DNA of 64,000 bases from Sphingosinicella sp942492965 (GCA_942492965.1 OW818656.1:310001-374000); one strand, 5' to 3'; positions 53,179-61,750 are shown, counted from the stretch's first letter. Numbers and translations are program-made. The notes: a model not told the origin generated them from the sequence alone.

Positions 53179-54030
53179 ATGAAAATCGCTGGCAAGAACG
53201 CCGTGGTAACGGGTGCCGGGAGCGGCATCGGCCGCGGCATCGCCCTGGCCCTGGCCCGAGCGGGTGCCAACGTCGTCGTCGCCGATATCGAGGAAAGCAA
53301 GGCAAAGGCCACCGCCGACGAAGTGGCGGGATTGGGTGCCCGGTCCGGCCATTTCAGCCTCGACGTGCGCGACGCGAATCAGGTCGCCGCGCTGGCGGAC
53401 CATGCCTGGGCTGAGCTCGGACGCATCGACATCCTCTGCAACAACGCCGGCGTCTGCGCACCCGGACCTGTGCTCGACACCACCGATGAGGATTTTCGCT
53501 GGCAGTTCGAGGTCAATGCCGGCGGCGTCTTCAATGGCATGCGCGAATTCGTGCGGCGTTTCCTCGCGCAAGGTGGCCCGGCATGGGTCGTCAACACTGC
53601 CTCGCACAATGCCATCGGCGCGCCCGTGAAGGGCGTCGCGGCCTATGTCGGCAGCAAGCATGCGGTACTCGGTCTCACCGACGCCTTTCGCACCGAACAT
53701 GGTGATGCCGTCGGGTTCAGCGTGCTCTGCCCCGGTATCATCAACACGGGCATCTGGGACGCCGGCCGCAACCGACCGGCCGACCTCGGCGGCACCTTCA
53801 AGGGCGACGCTCGCAATGAGCAGGCTCTTACCACGTTCGGAATGCGGCCGGAGCGGGTCGGCGAAATCGTGGCCCGGGGAATCGAGAATGAGGAGTTCTT
53901 CATCTGGACTCATCCGCAGGACATCGAGCTGGTCGAAAAGCGCTATCGCGAGGGATCGGAAGCGATTGCGCGCCAGTGGCCTAACGGCCCCGATCAAGAG
54001 CAGATGATGACACCGCACGACGTGACCTGA
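53179..54030 (+). CDS. SDR family oxidoreductase (283 aa)
   Basis: SDR with TGAGSGIGRG, NNAGVCAPGP, the Ser in NTASHNAIGAP and YVGSK, and a C-terminal part longer than usual (RPERVGEIVARGIENEEFFIWTHPQDIELVEKRYREG) as in cyclopentanol/retinol-type SDRs, in which the tail contacts a bulky substrate. The usual T-G-x-x-L-x-V-D-G-G strand is absent. AGGAGA precedes the ATG. It precedes the SnoaL-like gene by 40 bases. Confidence 0.9.
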   Translation: MKIAGKNAVVTGAGSGIGRGIALALARAGANVVVADIEESKAKATADEVAGLGARSGHFSLDVRDANQVAALADHAWAELGRIDILCNNAGVCAPGPVLDTTDEDFRWQFEVNAGGVFNGMREFVRRFLAQGGPAWVVNTASHNAIGAPVKGVAAYVGSKHAVLGLTDAFRTEHGDAVGFSVLCPGIINTGIWDAGRNRPADLGGTFKGDARNEQALTTFGMRPERVGEIVARGIENEEFFIWTHPQDIELVEKRYREGSEAIARQWPNGPDQEQMMTPHDVT

Positions 54031-54070
54031 CGCGAACGGCCAATCCTGAAATGGTGGGAAGGAAACGACC

Positions 54071-54529
54071 ATGAAGTACGATCTGCAAGCGCTATCGGAC
54101 ATCGCCGAAATTCGCCAGCTCAATGCTCGCTACAATCGCGTTGCCGATCAGGGCGACGGAGAAGGCTATGCCGCGAACTTCACCGAGGATGCGGAATTCG
54201 AGATCGCAGGCAACCGCATCTATCGTGGGCGGCAGGAGATCGCGCAGGCCGCAGCGGCGACCAAGGTCACGGTGCATGTGACAGCCGAGCCCGAAATCGA
54301 GCTGAATGGCGACACGGCGACGCAAAAGCTGCGGATGCTGTCCGTCGTTTCCGACCCCGCCAACCAGCGCAATGAGTTCGTGGCCAGCGGCTGGTATGAT
54401 GACGTGCTGCAGCGCACCAAAGACGGCTGGCAATTCAAGCGGCGGTGCGCGAGCCTCGATCTCGATATTCAGAAAGTGTTCGAGAAGATGGGCGTCGGGG
54501 CGGCGTTCAATCGACTGGCGAATTCGTGA
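54071..54529 (+). CDS. SnoaL-like (NTF2-fold) protein (152 aa)
   Basis: NTF2-fold protein: ALSDIAEIRQLNARYNRVADQGDGEGYAANFTEDAEFEI is the usual start, and the late strands ASGWYDDVLQRTKDGWQFKRRCASLDLD carry the typical D-x-W-x-F/I-x-x-R end. GGGAAGGA precedes the ATG. Its stop overlaps the GTG start of the next SDR (GTGA), so the two proteins are made together and may act on the same intermediate, as isomerase/dehydratase and dehydrogenase. No catalytic residue can be assigned with confidence. Confidence 0.85.
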   Translation: MKYDLQALSDIAEIRQLNARYNRVADQGDGEGYAANFTEDAEFEIAGNRIYRGRQEIAQAAAATKVTVHVTAEPEIELNGDTATQKLRMLSVVSDPANQRNEFVASGWYDDVLQRTKDGWQFKRRCASLDLDIQKVFEKMGVGAAFNRLANS

Positions 54530-55332
54530 CAGCGGCATTCGACCGCCTGTCCCTTTCGGGCAAGGCAGTCGTCATCACCGGCGCAGGTAACGGCATCGGC
54601 GCGCAGAGTGCGATTCTGATGGCTCGCCGGGGCGCGAAGGTGCTGGTCGCCGACATCGACATTTCAGGCGCGCAGACCACCGCAGAGAGCATCATAAAGG
54701 CCGGAGGAGAGGCGATCGCCTGCAAAGCGGACGTCGGCAAGCGCGACGATATCGCGGCCATGATCGACACTGTGATGGACCGGTTCGGGCGGCTCGATGT
54801 GCTCGTCAACAATGCCTTCTTCCAGATTCTCGGGAACGTCGAGCAACTGGCCGAAGAGGACTGGGACCGAAGCATGGATGTCACGTTGAAATCCGTGTTT
54901 CTCGCCAGCAAGTACGCCATACCGCATATCCGCGCGGGCGGCGGCGGCGCGATCGTCAACATCTCTTCGATGCACGCCATCACGGGCTTCCGCGGCTTTG
55001 CCGTCTATCAGGCGGCCAAGGGCGGCGTCTCTGCGCTGACCCGCCAGATGGCGATGGACTATGGACACGAGAATATCCGGGTGAATGCGGTTCTGCCGGG
55101 TCCCACGATCACGGGCGCATTCGCGCAGGTGCCGGGCAGCTATGTGGAAAGCGCCCGGCGGCGCATGGCGCTTCTGAGGCCGGGACGTCCCGAGGAAACC
55201 GCCGAGGCGATTGCCTTTCTCGCGTCCGATGCGGCATCGCTGATCACCGGGGTCAACCTGCCTGTCGATGGCGGGGCGACGATCGTCGGAGAGCCCGATT
55301 GGCTGGACGAGAAGCCCGTTATCCTGCCCTGA
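54526..55332 (+). CDS. SDR family oxidoreductase (268 aa, GTG start)
   Basis: Classical SDR: TGAGNGIGAQ, NNAFFQILGN (NNAF in place of NNAG), the Ser in NISSMHAI and YQAAK, and the tail ITGVNLPVDGGATIVGEPDW. GTG 54526 overlaps the SnoaL-like stop by GTGA; a longer frame from 54445 lies inside the previous gene and is rejected. It converges on the SnoaL-like gene at 55343, with 10 bases between the stops. Confidence 0.92.
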   Translation: MTAAFDRLSLSGKAVVITGAGNGIGAQSAILMARRGAKVLVADIDISGAQTTAESIIKAGGEAIACKADVGKRDDIAAMIDTVMDRFGRLDVLVNNAFFQILGNVEQLAEEDWDRSMDVTLKSVFLASKYAIPHIRAGGGGAIVNISSMHAITGFRGFAVYQAAKGGVSALTRQMAMDYGHENIRVNAVLPGPTITGAFAQVPGSYVESARRRMALLRPGRPEETAEAIAFLASDAASLITGVNLPVDGGATIVGEPDWLDEKPVILP

Positions 55333-55342
55333 GGCGCCGCCC

Positions 55343-55741
55343 TTAAAGGCGATCTTCCATCAGGGCAGCATATTTCGCGGAATCGAGAAATTCGCGCGCC
55401 TCCACGATCATCCCACCGACCACGCGATAGAGAAACAGGTAGTGGTTGTCGTAGTTGCCACCCCGCTTGGTCTGGCCATTGCCGGTAACTTCCACCACGA
55501 CGTATTCGCCATCGGCAAGGACCAGTCCCACCTTGGTTTGCAGCGGCGCAGACAGCTTTTCGAACACGGCATACGCCTTGGCGGCAAGTCCCTGTGCGTC
55601 GACCGTGCCCCCATGCGGGGCGGCGGCCATGACGCGGTACTCCACATCCGGGTCGAGCCGTGCGAATGCGGTTTCAGCCCGCCCCGCATTGAGATCCTCG
55701 AAGAATGCCAGGATCACCTCGCGCGGTGTCATTTCAGTCAT
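55343..55741 (-). CDS. SnoaL-like (NTF2-fold) protein (132 aa)
   Basis: Short NTF2-fold protein: MTPREVILAFFEDLNAGRAETAFARLDPDVEYRVMAAAPHGG, then strands ending YLFLYRVVGGMIVEAREFLDSAKYAALM, typical of the limonene-epoxide hydrolase/SnoaL-like ketosteroid-isomerase-type group. ATG 55741 has AGGAGG about 6 bases upstream. It is the last gene of the unit AraC, SnoaL-like, PQQ dehydrogenase, SnoaL-like (minus strand). A role as a small isomerase or epoxide-type hydrolase is only inference. Confidence 0.85.
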   Translation of the reverse strand: MTEMTPREVILAFFEDLNAGRAETAFARLDPDVEYRVMAAAPHGGTVDAQGLAAKAYAVFEKLSAPLQTKVGLVLADGEYVVVEVTGNGQTKRGGNYDNHYLFLYRVVGGMIVEAREFLDSAKYAALMEDRL

Positions 55742-55757
55742 GAAGTTCCTCCTTGTC

Positions 55758-57902
55758 TCAAGGTATTGAGGGCGCCGGCAACTTGTGTGACTCGGCGCGG
55801 ATATACTGGCGGATGGCGGCCATCTGCGCGGGCGGCATGTCATGGAAATCGGGCATTCCGTTCATTTTCAACGCGCCGTCGCGCACGACCGACAGGAACA
55901 GATCATTATCGACGGACATGCCCGAAAGGCGCAGGTCCGGCGCCGTGCCGGCAGCCACGACATTCGCGCCGTGGCACGTGCCGCAGGCCATCGCATAACC
56001 GATCATTCCCATAAATTCCTGTTCCTTGTCCGGGCGATAATCGGGATCGTCCGGGCGAACGCGGTCCAGCGATTTCGGCGCGGGCGGCAGCCGCTCGGCG
56101 CCTCCCAGAGCGAACGTCAGCACGCGCCTCGGCTGGACGCGATAATCGATCGCGAACTGCTTTTGTCCCGACGAATGATATCCGCCGCCTGACCCACTGT
56201 TGCCGGTTATGACCGTGACATATTGGCGCCCAGCGATGGCATAGCTGATCGGCGCCGCCACAATCGGAGCGCCCACGTCATAGTGCCACAAGCGCCTGCC
56301 GCTAAGCGCATCATACGCATCGAACCTGTTGTCCATTCGCCCCTGGAAGACGAGGTTCCCTCCGCTTGCCATCGCGCCGCCGGGCCACCGTCCCGGAAGA
56401 TCGACCGACCAGCGCGCCTTTTGCGCGACCGGATCCCATGCCTGCAACGAACTGCTCTCACCGCCGAACTGCTTGGCGAAATCGCCGGTCACCCCCATGC
56501 CCTGATTGATGTTGGCCGGGCGGGTGGGCAGCACTTCCTTCGTCAGGTCGAGACCCTCGTCGCCGATCAGCATGCCCTGGCGGATGGTAGGCAGATAGAC
56601 GAGGCCAGTCTTGGGGCTGAAGGATTGTGGCGGCCAGCTATGGCCACCGATGATGCTCGGCCACATTTCAAATATGCCCCGCCCATGATAGCGCGCGCCG
56701 GGATTCTCGATCGGCCGACCTGTCTTCAGGTCTATCCGCTCCGCCCAGGTCACCTTGGTGAAGGGCTCGGCCGAAAGAAGTTCGCCCGTCTCGCGATCGA
56801 TCACGTAGAAGAAGCCGTTGGTCGGCGCCTGCATCAGAACCTTGCGGTCCTGCCCGCCGATCTGCACCGTTGCGAGCGTAATATCCATTGTGGCCTTGTA
56901 ATCCCACTGCTCGCCGGGATTGACCTGATAGTGCCAGACATATTTGCCGGTTTCGGCATTGACCGCGACGATCGACGCAAGAAACAGATTGTCGCCGCCG
57001 CCGGGACTGCGCATCGCCTGATTGTAGGGATAGCCGTTTCCAGTCCCGATATAGAAGAGCTTGAGTTCGGGGTCATAGGCGAAACTGTTCCAGGCAGTAC
57101 CGCCGCCGCCCTTCTTCCACCACTCGCCATTCCAGCTGGCCGCCGCAATACGCGTGGTCTCGTCGGTATCGACCGCAGGGTTGCCGGGCACGGTGAAGAA
57201 GCGCCACAGCAGCTTTCCGGTCTTTGTGTCATAACAGGAGACATAGCCACGCTCCCCGCCGCCATCGGCACCCCCGAAGCCGATGATCACGCGACCGTCG
57301 AACGCACGCGGGGCGCCACTGATGAACGCATTGCCCTCCACGGCGACCGTCTGGACGGACCATGCGGGCTTTCCCGTTGCTGCCTCGAGTGCAACGAGCC
57401 TGCCGTCATGCGTACCGACGAAGACCCGCCCGTCCTCATAAGCGAGGCCCCTGACACCGTAACCCTGCCTCAACTTCGCGCCCGAACGCTCGGTCGCCCC
57501 ACTCTCCCATTCCCATAACAGTTGCCCGCTCGCGCCGGCGAAGGCCCGGACGTCGCCATGCCCGTTGACCACGAACAGCTTGCCGCCCACGGCAATCGGC
57601 TGCGATGCGCTGAAAACGGGGGGAAGGTCGTAAAACCAGACAAGGCCGAGCTGCTGGACATTACCAGCATTTACCTGCGACAACGGGCTGTAATGCTGCT
57701 GATCGGCAGCGCCTCCATAAACTGGCCAGTCCGCGTTCAACTGCGCGGCAGCGCCCGCGTCTTGCTTGCCGCACCCGCCCAGGACAGCCAGCGCCCCCGC
57801 CACGAGCAGCACGAACAACCCGGCCAATCGTTTCCCGGGCCGATTGCCGTGGGTACATCCAGACCGGTCCACGCCACGATGAAGGCTTTCGGCGAAGACC
57901 AT
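55758..57902 (-). CDS. PQQ-dependent quinohemoprotein dehydrogenase, lipoprotein with cytochrome c domain (714 aa)
   Basis: Membrane-anchored periplasmic alcohol or aldehyde dehydrogenase. A lipobox (LAVLGGC) gives a lipid-modified Cys44. The eight-bladed propeller follows, with blade sentences such as WNSFAYDPELKLFYIGTGNGYPYNQAMRSPG and PGRWPGGAMASGGNLVFQGRMD. A cytochrome c domain with CGTCH at 640-644 and candidate Met ligand in NGMPDF ends the protein. Unlike typical type II enzymes there is no adjacent Cys-Cys pair; the corresponding region reads KLRQGYGVRGLAYEDGRVF. It probably oxidises a pathway alcohol. It starts 2 bases after the upstream stop. Confidence 0.92.
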   Translation of the reverse strand: MVFAESLHRGVDRSGCTHGNRPGKRLAGLFVLLVAGALAVLGGCGKQDAGAAAQLNADWPVYGGAADQQHYSPLSQVNAGNVQQLGLVWFYDLPPVFSASQPIAVGGKLFVVNGHGDVRAFAGASGQLLWEWESGATERSGAKLRQGYGVRGLAYEDGRVFVGTHDGRLVALEAATGKPAWSVQTVAVEGNAFISGAPRAFDGRVIIGFGGADGGGERGYVSCYDTKTGKLLWRFFTVPGNPAVDTDETTRIAAASWNGEWWKKGGGGTAWNSFAYDPELKLFYIGTGNGYPYNQAMRSPGGGDNLFLASIVAVNAETGKYVWHYQVNPGEQWDYKATMDITLATVQIGGQDRKVLMQAPTNGFFYVIDRETGELLSAEPFTKVTWAERIDLKTGRPIENPGARYHGRGIFEMWPSIIGGHSWPPQSFSPKTGLVYLPTIRQGMLIGDEGLDLTKEVLPTRPANINQGMGVTGDFAKQFGGESSSLQAWDPVAQKARWSVDLPGRWPGGAMASGGNLVFQGRMDNRFDAYDALSGRRLWHYDVGAPIVAAPISYAIAGRQYVTVITGNSGSGGGYHSSGQKQFAIDYRVQPRRVLTFALGGAERLPPAPKSLDRVRPDDPDYRPDKEQEFMGMIGYAMACGTCHGANVVAAGTAPDLRLSGMSVDNDLFLSVVRDGALKMNGMPDFHDMPPAQMAAIRQYIRAESHKLPAPSIP

Positions 57903-57904
57903 GC

Positions 57905-58411
57905 TCAGCGCTCTATCCGCCGCTCGTCACCATCCTGCCACATATCGGCAGTGTCGTTTCCATACACGATTTCCAGTGGGCCGTCGGATATGTCGATCCG
58001 ATATTCTCGTTTCACAATCCGCCAGCCATCGGCCGTCCGGCGCCAGTGATCGCGATAATTGCCCCATTGCAGCAGGGTCTGACCTGCATACCGGCCGATG
58101 CCCGCATGCGCCGCGAAGAAATAAGCCTCGCTCTCCGCTGCGTCGCCATCAAGGTCGATCCGCAGATTGGCAAGATGATGTTGCGTCGCGCCGCACTGAT
58201 CCTGCTCGACTAGATGCGCCTTTATCCTGGCGACCACCCTGTCGAGACCGTGTTCAAACGTGCCCATCCCATAGTCCCACTCCACGTCGCCCGAGAAGAC
58301 TTCGGGCATGCGGTCCAATACCTGGCCGTCCACGATGCGGCACCAGAGTCCCAGACCGTCGGTAATGGCCTTGTTGTCGAACATATGTCGCATCAGGTCT
58401 TCGCTTGCCAT
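57905..58411 (-). CDS. SnoaL-like (NTF2-fold) protein (168 aa)
   Basis: NTF2-fold protein of the SnoaL_4 group: MFDNKAITDGLGLWCRIVDGQVLDRMPEVFSGDVEWDYGMGTFEHGLDRVVARIKAHL and the late strands NYRDHWRRTADGWRIVKREYRIDI. ATG 58411 has GGAG 7 bases upstream, inside the end of the AraC gene, whose TGA is at 58414-58416. It sits directly between the AraC regulator and the PQQ dehydrogenase, suggesting a function linked to the oxidised alcohol (dehydratase or isomerase). Confidence 0.85.
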   Translation of the reverse strand: MASEDLMRHMFDNKAITDGLGLWCRIVDGQVLDRMPEVFSGDVEWDYGMGTFEHGLDRVVARIKAHLVEQDQCGATQHHLANLRIDLDGDAAESEAYFFAAHAGIGRYAGQTLLQWGNYRDHWRRTADGWRIVKREYRIDISDGPLEIVYGNDTADMWQDGDERRIER

Positions 58412-58413
58412 GC

Positions 58414-59316
58414 TCAACTCCAGCTATGGTTGCTGATCTTCAGCCTGCGATATTCGCTCGGCCGCATGCCCGTCGTCTTTCGAAATGCGGTCGAGAACAA
58501 GGCATGGGATGAATAGCCCAGACGCCGCGCCACGTCGCCAATCGTCAACGCCCCGTCCCGGAGCAGTTTCTGCGCCTTCCTGGTCCGCATCACCGCTGCA
58601 TATTCGCCGATCGTGCAGCCGTTCTGCTCCTTGAAGGTACGCGTGAGGTGACGTGGACTGATCCGGCAATGATCGGCCAATTCAGACAGATTCGGCGACG
58701 CGGCGCCGTCCATCAGGCGTTCGTTGATCCGCCGCTGTTGCCAGGGTGCCAATCCGCCTCGCTTCGGCATGGTCGCCTCCGCGCGGCTGAACTGGCGGCT
58801 GAGTTCAAGCATAGCGCCAACGGCAAGCCCCTCGATCATCGCCACGTCTCCCAGGCCAGGGCTGGCCATCTCCGCTGCGATGCGCAGGCAGGCCTCGGTG
58901 ACACGCTCGTTCCTCACGTCGAGCGTCTGGCGCAGGATATCGGCGTCCCACGAATACCTTAATTCCTCCGTCAGCGCATGCCGGACGCGGAGCTGCAGTG
59001 TACGCTGGGCTCGCTGATGCGGCTCCGCAATCTGGCTCAGCAGATACTGGTTTGGCGGGACGAACAACACATCACCGACGAAACCGTACCAACCCGCCGG
59101 CCACACGTTCGCGTAGGAAGCCTTCACATTGTCGATACGGCGGCCGAGCGAGAAACTCAGGAACCATTCGTCCCCGACTTCCAGGTGACGGCAATCATCC
59201 CTGATGAAGAAGGTCGCCTGTATCGCGGACAAAGTACGTGTCTCGATGCAGCGCTCCACGATGATTCCTGTGGGGACATCATCGCGCGAAGTGCTCAATC
59301 GCAAGCAGCCTCCCAT
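58414..59316 (-). CDS. AraC-family transcriptional regulator (300 aa)
   Basis: C-terminal double HTH: NLSELADHCRISPRHLTRTFKEQNGCTIGEYAAVMRTRKAQKLLRDGALTIGDVARRLGYSSHALFSTAFRKTTGMRPSEYRRL (about residues 200-296), the classical AraC signature. The N-terminal part is an effector domain of no clear family. It lies upstream of the SnoaL-like, PQQ dehydrogenase and SnoaL-like genes and probably regulates them and the divergent MmgE/PrpD gene; inverted repeats in between (59482-59563) are candidate sites. The exact start is not certain. Confidence 0.92.
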   Translation of the reverse strand: MGGCLRLSTSRDDVPTGIIVERCIETRTLSAIQATFFIRDDCRHLEVGDEWFLSFSLGRRIDNVKASYANVWPAGWYGFVGDVLFVPPNQYLLSQIAEPHQRAQRTLQLRVRHALTEELRYSWDADILRQTLDVRNERVTEACLRIAAEMASPGLGDVAMIEGLAVGAMLELSRQFSRAEATMPKRGGLAPWQQRRINERLMDGAASPNLSELADHCRISPRHLTRTFKEQNGCTIGEYAAVMRTRKAQKLLRDGALTIGDVARRLGYSSHALFSTAFRKTTGMRPSEYRRLKISNHSWS

Positions 59317-59481
59317 GCCGCCCTACTCCTGTTTCGTCAGCGCCTGGACATTTCCACCGTCCAAATCGGGTTGTTACAGGGTCATAGCTTCAAAACGATG
59401 CCCTCGCGGCAACGTCTTTGCACGCAATGTAGAGATCGGCGGGATAATAAGCGCTAGCGCGGGAATGCCGTTTTCGTGATC

Positions 59482-59563
59482 GGGACATTTTTGCACAGCA
59501 ACAACGTGCCGAACGTTGAAATTGCGCTTCCGCTTGAGAATATTTCGTCTCATCAAATGTCCC
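59482..59563. repeat. Inverted repeat pair GGGACATTT / AAATGTCCC
   Basis: GGGACATTT (59482-59490) and its exact complement AAATGTCCC (59555-59563), 64 bases apart, flank the palindrome CAACGT-GCCGA-ACGTTG (59502-59518). The group lies between the divergent AraC and MmgE/PrpD genes, as expected of binding sites for a looping AraC-type regulator. Confidence 0.5.
59502..59518. repeat. Palindrome CAACGT-N5-ACGTTG
   Basis: Perfect 6-base arms with spacer GCCGA, between the two arms of the larger repeat at 59482-59563. A nearby 10-base palindrome GCGCTAGCGC lies at 59451-59460. Confidence 0.45.
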
Positions 59564-59595
59564 AAAAAGTAAAAAAGCAAAACAAGGTCACGAAT

Positions 59596-60960
59596 ATGCA
59601 GCTTACGGCATCGGTCGCTGAAACAATCGCGAGAACCGGATACGATCAATTGCCGCTGGAAACGACGGCGGCCGTCAAGCGGCGTATTCTCGACACGATC
59701 GGTGTCACCGTGCCGCCACGAAAGCTAGATGAGAATTGTGCGCGCGTTACCCGGCACATGCTGGCGAGCGCGCCCAAAGGGCGTGCCTCAGTCATTGGAT
59801 CGCCGCACCGGACATCGGCGTCGATCGCCGCCTTTCTCAACGGTTTCTGCTCACACACCCTCGATTTCGACGACACGTTCGACGAGGTCGGTCATCACGC
59901 GACGGCTCAGTCCCTCCCCGCCGCACTGGCGATGGCGCAGGAGGTCGGAGCAACCGGCAAGGACCTTATCACTGCGGTCGCGTGGGGGCAGGATATCGGG
60001 ACTCGGCTTTCCGCGGCGCGCGGATGCGCGGCGAGAGAGGATCGGCAATGGTTTCCGATAACGACCTTCGGGCCGATGGGCGCAACGGTTGCGGCCGGGA
60101 AAGTGATTGGCCTGAATGCCGGGCAATGGATCAATCTGTTCGGTCTCGCCCTGCATCGCTGCCACGGACAGATGAGCGCGGTTACGGCGCAAGAATCCGA
60201 AATCCGCGCATTCCGCGACAGCTTCGTCGCGCAGGACGGGGTGATGACAGCAATTCTGGCAGGCCTCGATATGCAGGCGTGCCGGGACGGCCTCGAACAG
60301 CTTTACCGCAACTATTATGACGATGATTACGATCCGGCGGTGATCCTCGATGATCTGGGCCAATATTTCTGGAGCGAGAGAGCCGCGATAAAGCCCTGGC
60401 CATGCTGCCGCGCGACCCACGGCTATATCGACGGCATCCACGCCCTGGTGGAGCGACATGCCCTATCGCCGGACATGATCGATACGATCATTCTCGATGC
60501 AAACCCCTTCACGATCACAAAGCTTGGCGAACCCGCCGCCGAAAAGCGCCGGCCCAAGAAGAGCATCCAGGCCAAATTCTCGCTGCAGTTCACCACAGGA
60601 CTCGCCGCCGTCAGGACGCCCAGAATTGCCGATTTCATCGACGAGGCGCTCGGGGACCCGCTCGTTCTCGCGATCGCGGACAGAGTGGAAACGCGCCTTG
60701 ACGAAAAATGCGGAAAGCTTCTACCGACAAATGTGGAGATTCGCCTGAAGGATGGACGCACATTCGAGCAACCCTGCGATGAAATCCTGGGTTCAGGAAA
60801 ACGGCCGCTGTCCGACGAGGCGCTCGTCGAGAAGTTCCGGGATTGCCTCAGCTACGCAGAAAACCCTCTGTCGCCCAACGGGCTCGACCGCCTCATCGAC
60901 ATGGTGTTCAATCTGGAGAAAGTCGAAAACCTCTCCGAATTGGCCGATCTGATCCAGTAG
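59596..60960 (+). CDS. MmgE/PrpD family protein (454 aa)
   Basis: Second member of the family: KRRILDTIGVTVPPRKL, the substrate segment LNGFCSHTLDFDDTFDEVGHHATAQSLPAALAMAQEVG, and LDANPFTITKLGEPAAEKRRPKKSIQAKFSLQF in the lid. ATG 59596 (MQLTASVAETIAR) is chosen because AAGG lies upstream and the residues before it (to 59476) do not resemble the family. It is divergent from the AraC regulator. Dehydration or decarboxylation of a hydroxylated or unsaturated acid is likely. It is not a close copy of the first family member at 45541. Confidence 0.87.
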   Translation: MQLTASVAETIARTGYDQLPLETTAAVKRRILDTIGVTVPPRKLDENCARVTRHMLASAPKGRASVIGSPHRTSASIAAFLNGFCSHTLDFDDTFDEVGHHATAQSLPAALAMAQEVGATGKDLITAVAWGQDIGTRLSAARGCAAREDRQWFPITTFGPMGATVAAGKVIGLNAGQWINLFGLALHRCHGQMSAVTAQESEIRAFRDSFVAQDGVMTAILAGLDMQACRDGLEQLYRNYYDDDYDPAVILDDLGQYFWSERAAIKPWPCCRATHGYIDGIHALVERHALSPDMIDTIILDANPFTITKLGEPAAEKRRPKKSIQAKFSLQFTTGLAAVRTPRIADFIDEALGDPLVLAIADRVETRLDEKCGKLLPTNVEIRLKDGRTFEQPCDEILGSGKRPLSDEALVEKFRDCLSYAENPLSPNGLDRLIDMVFNLEKVENLSELADLIQ

Positions 60961-61111
60961 GATAAGTGGCAGGTCCCAGCGTGAAGTTTACTGGCGAACC
61001 AGCCCCCTAGCGGCCAAGAACTCGTTGATAAGTCAACAGAAATTCCTCAAATACGCCATTCGGCTTCGGTCAGATCGCCCCTGCGCAAGCAGTCGGATGT
61101 CGGATGGGTAG

Positions 61112-61750
61112 CGCGAATTGAGGGAGTGCGGCAAGCTTTGCTCCCTTTTTGCAAAGGGCATCATCGGTTCATACCGCACCTCTGGCAACATGTTCTGTGA
61201 ACTGGAAGCCTTCTGGTCACCATCCAAAAACTTCGATGCTGTGTTCGGAGCGACATGGCAGACCTCGAAGGTGGACAGCATTCCGGGGACGGTACAGCAG
61301 TCTGCGCCGGCGATATTCCCGGGTGCACCAGACTCGCAATATTGCGTCAACAATAGCGACGTATTCACCTGCACCTACCCGCAGACCGCCATACGCGATG
61401 CGGAATTTCCAAACGCTCCCAAGTACAGCTTCAATTATCTGCTGCGGTACAATGTCGATGTGGCAGCTGGCAATCTCGCCGCGCAGATCGATAGCGTTTG
61501 GTATGATGATCAGTTCCTTGAAGTGACCAACGGGCTGGGTTCGCTGCAAAAGAGCTACAACGTCACCAATGCGTCGTTGACCTATCGTCACGATCGCACG
61601 GGAATCTCGCTCACCGCTTGGGGACGCAATGTGTTCGACAAGCAGTACCGAGCCTATGCGCTCAACCTCGGTATCCTGGGCGTGACTTCGATCTACGCCC
61701 CGCCGGCCACTTACGGGGCCACCCTGCGCATCCCCTTCGGCGCGAACTGA
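61112..61750 (+). pseudogene. TonB-dependent receptor, C-terminal barrel fragment only
   Basis: The visible part (about 210 aa) has barrel strands ending with WGRNVFDKQYRAYALNLGILGVTSIYAPPATYGATLRIPFGAN, the typical last strands of a TonB-dependent receptor. The signal peptide, TonB box, plug and most of the barrel are missing, and the frame is closed by TAG at 61109-61111. No start codon with a ribosome binding site is seen. It is probably a remnant left by recombination; the N-terminal part is not elsewhere in the window. Confidence 0.85.

Noticed and set aside
56223..57518. 431-codon plus-strand open frame opposite the PQQ dehydrogenase
   Set aside because: Antisense to propeller blades and cytochrome c; no motif.
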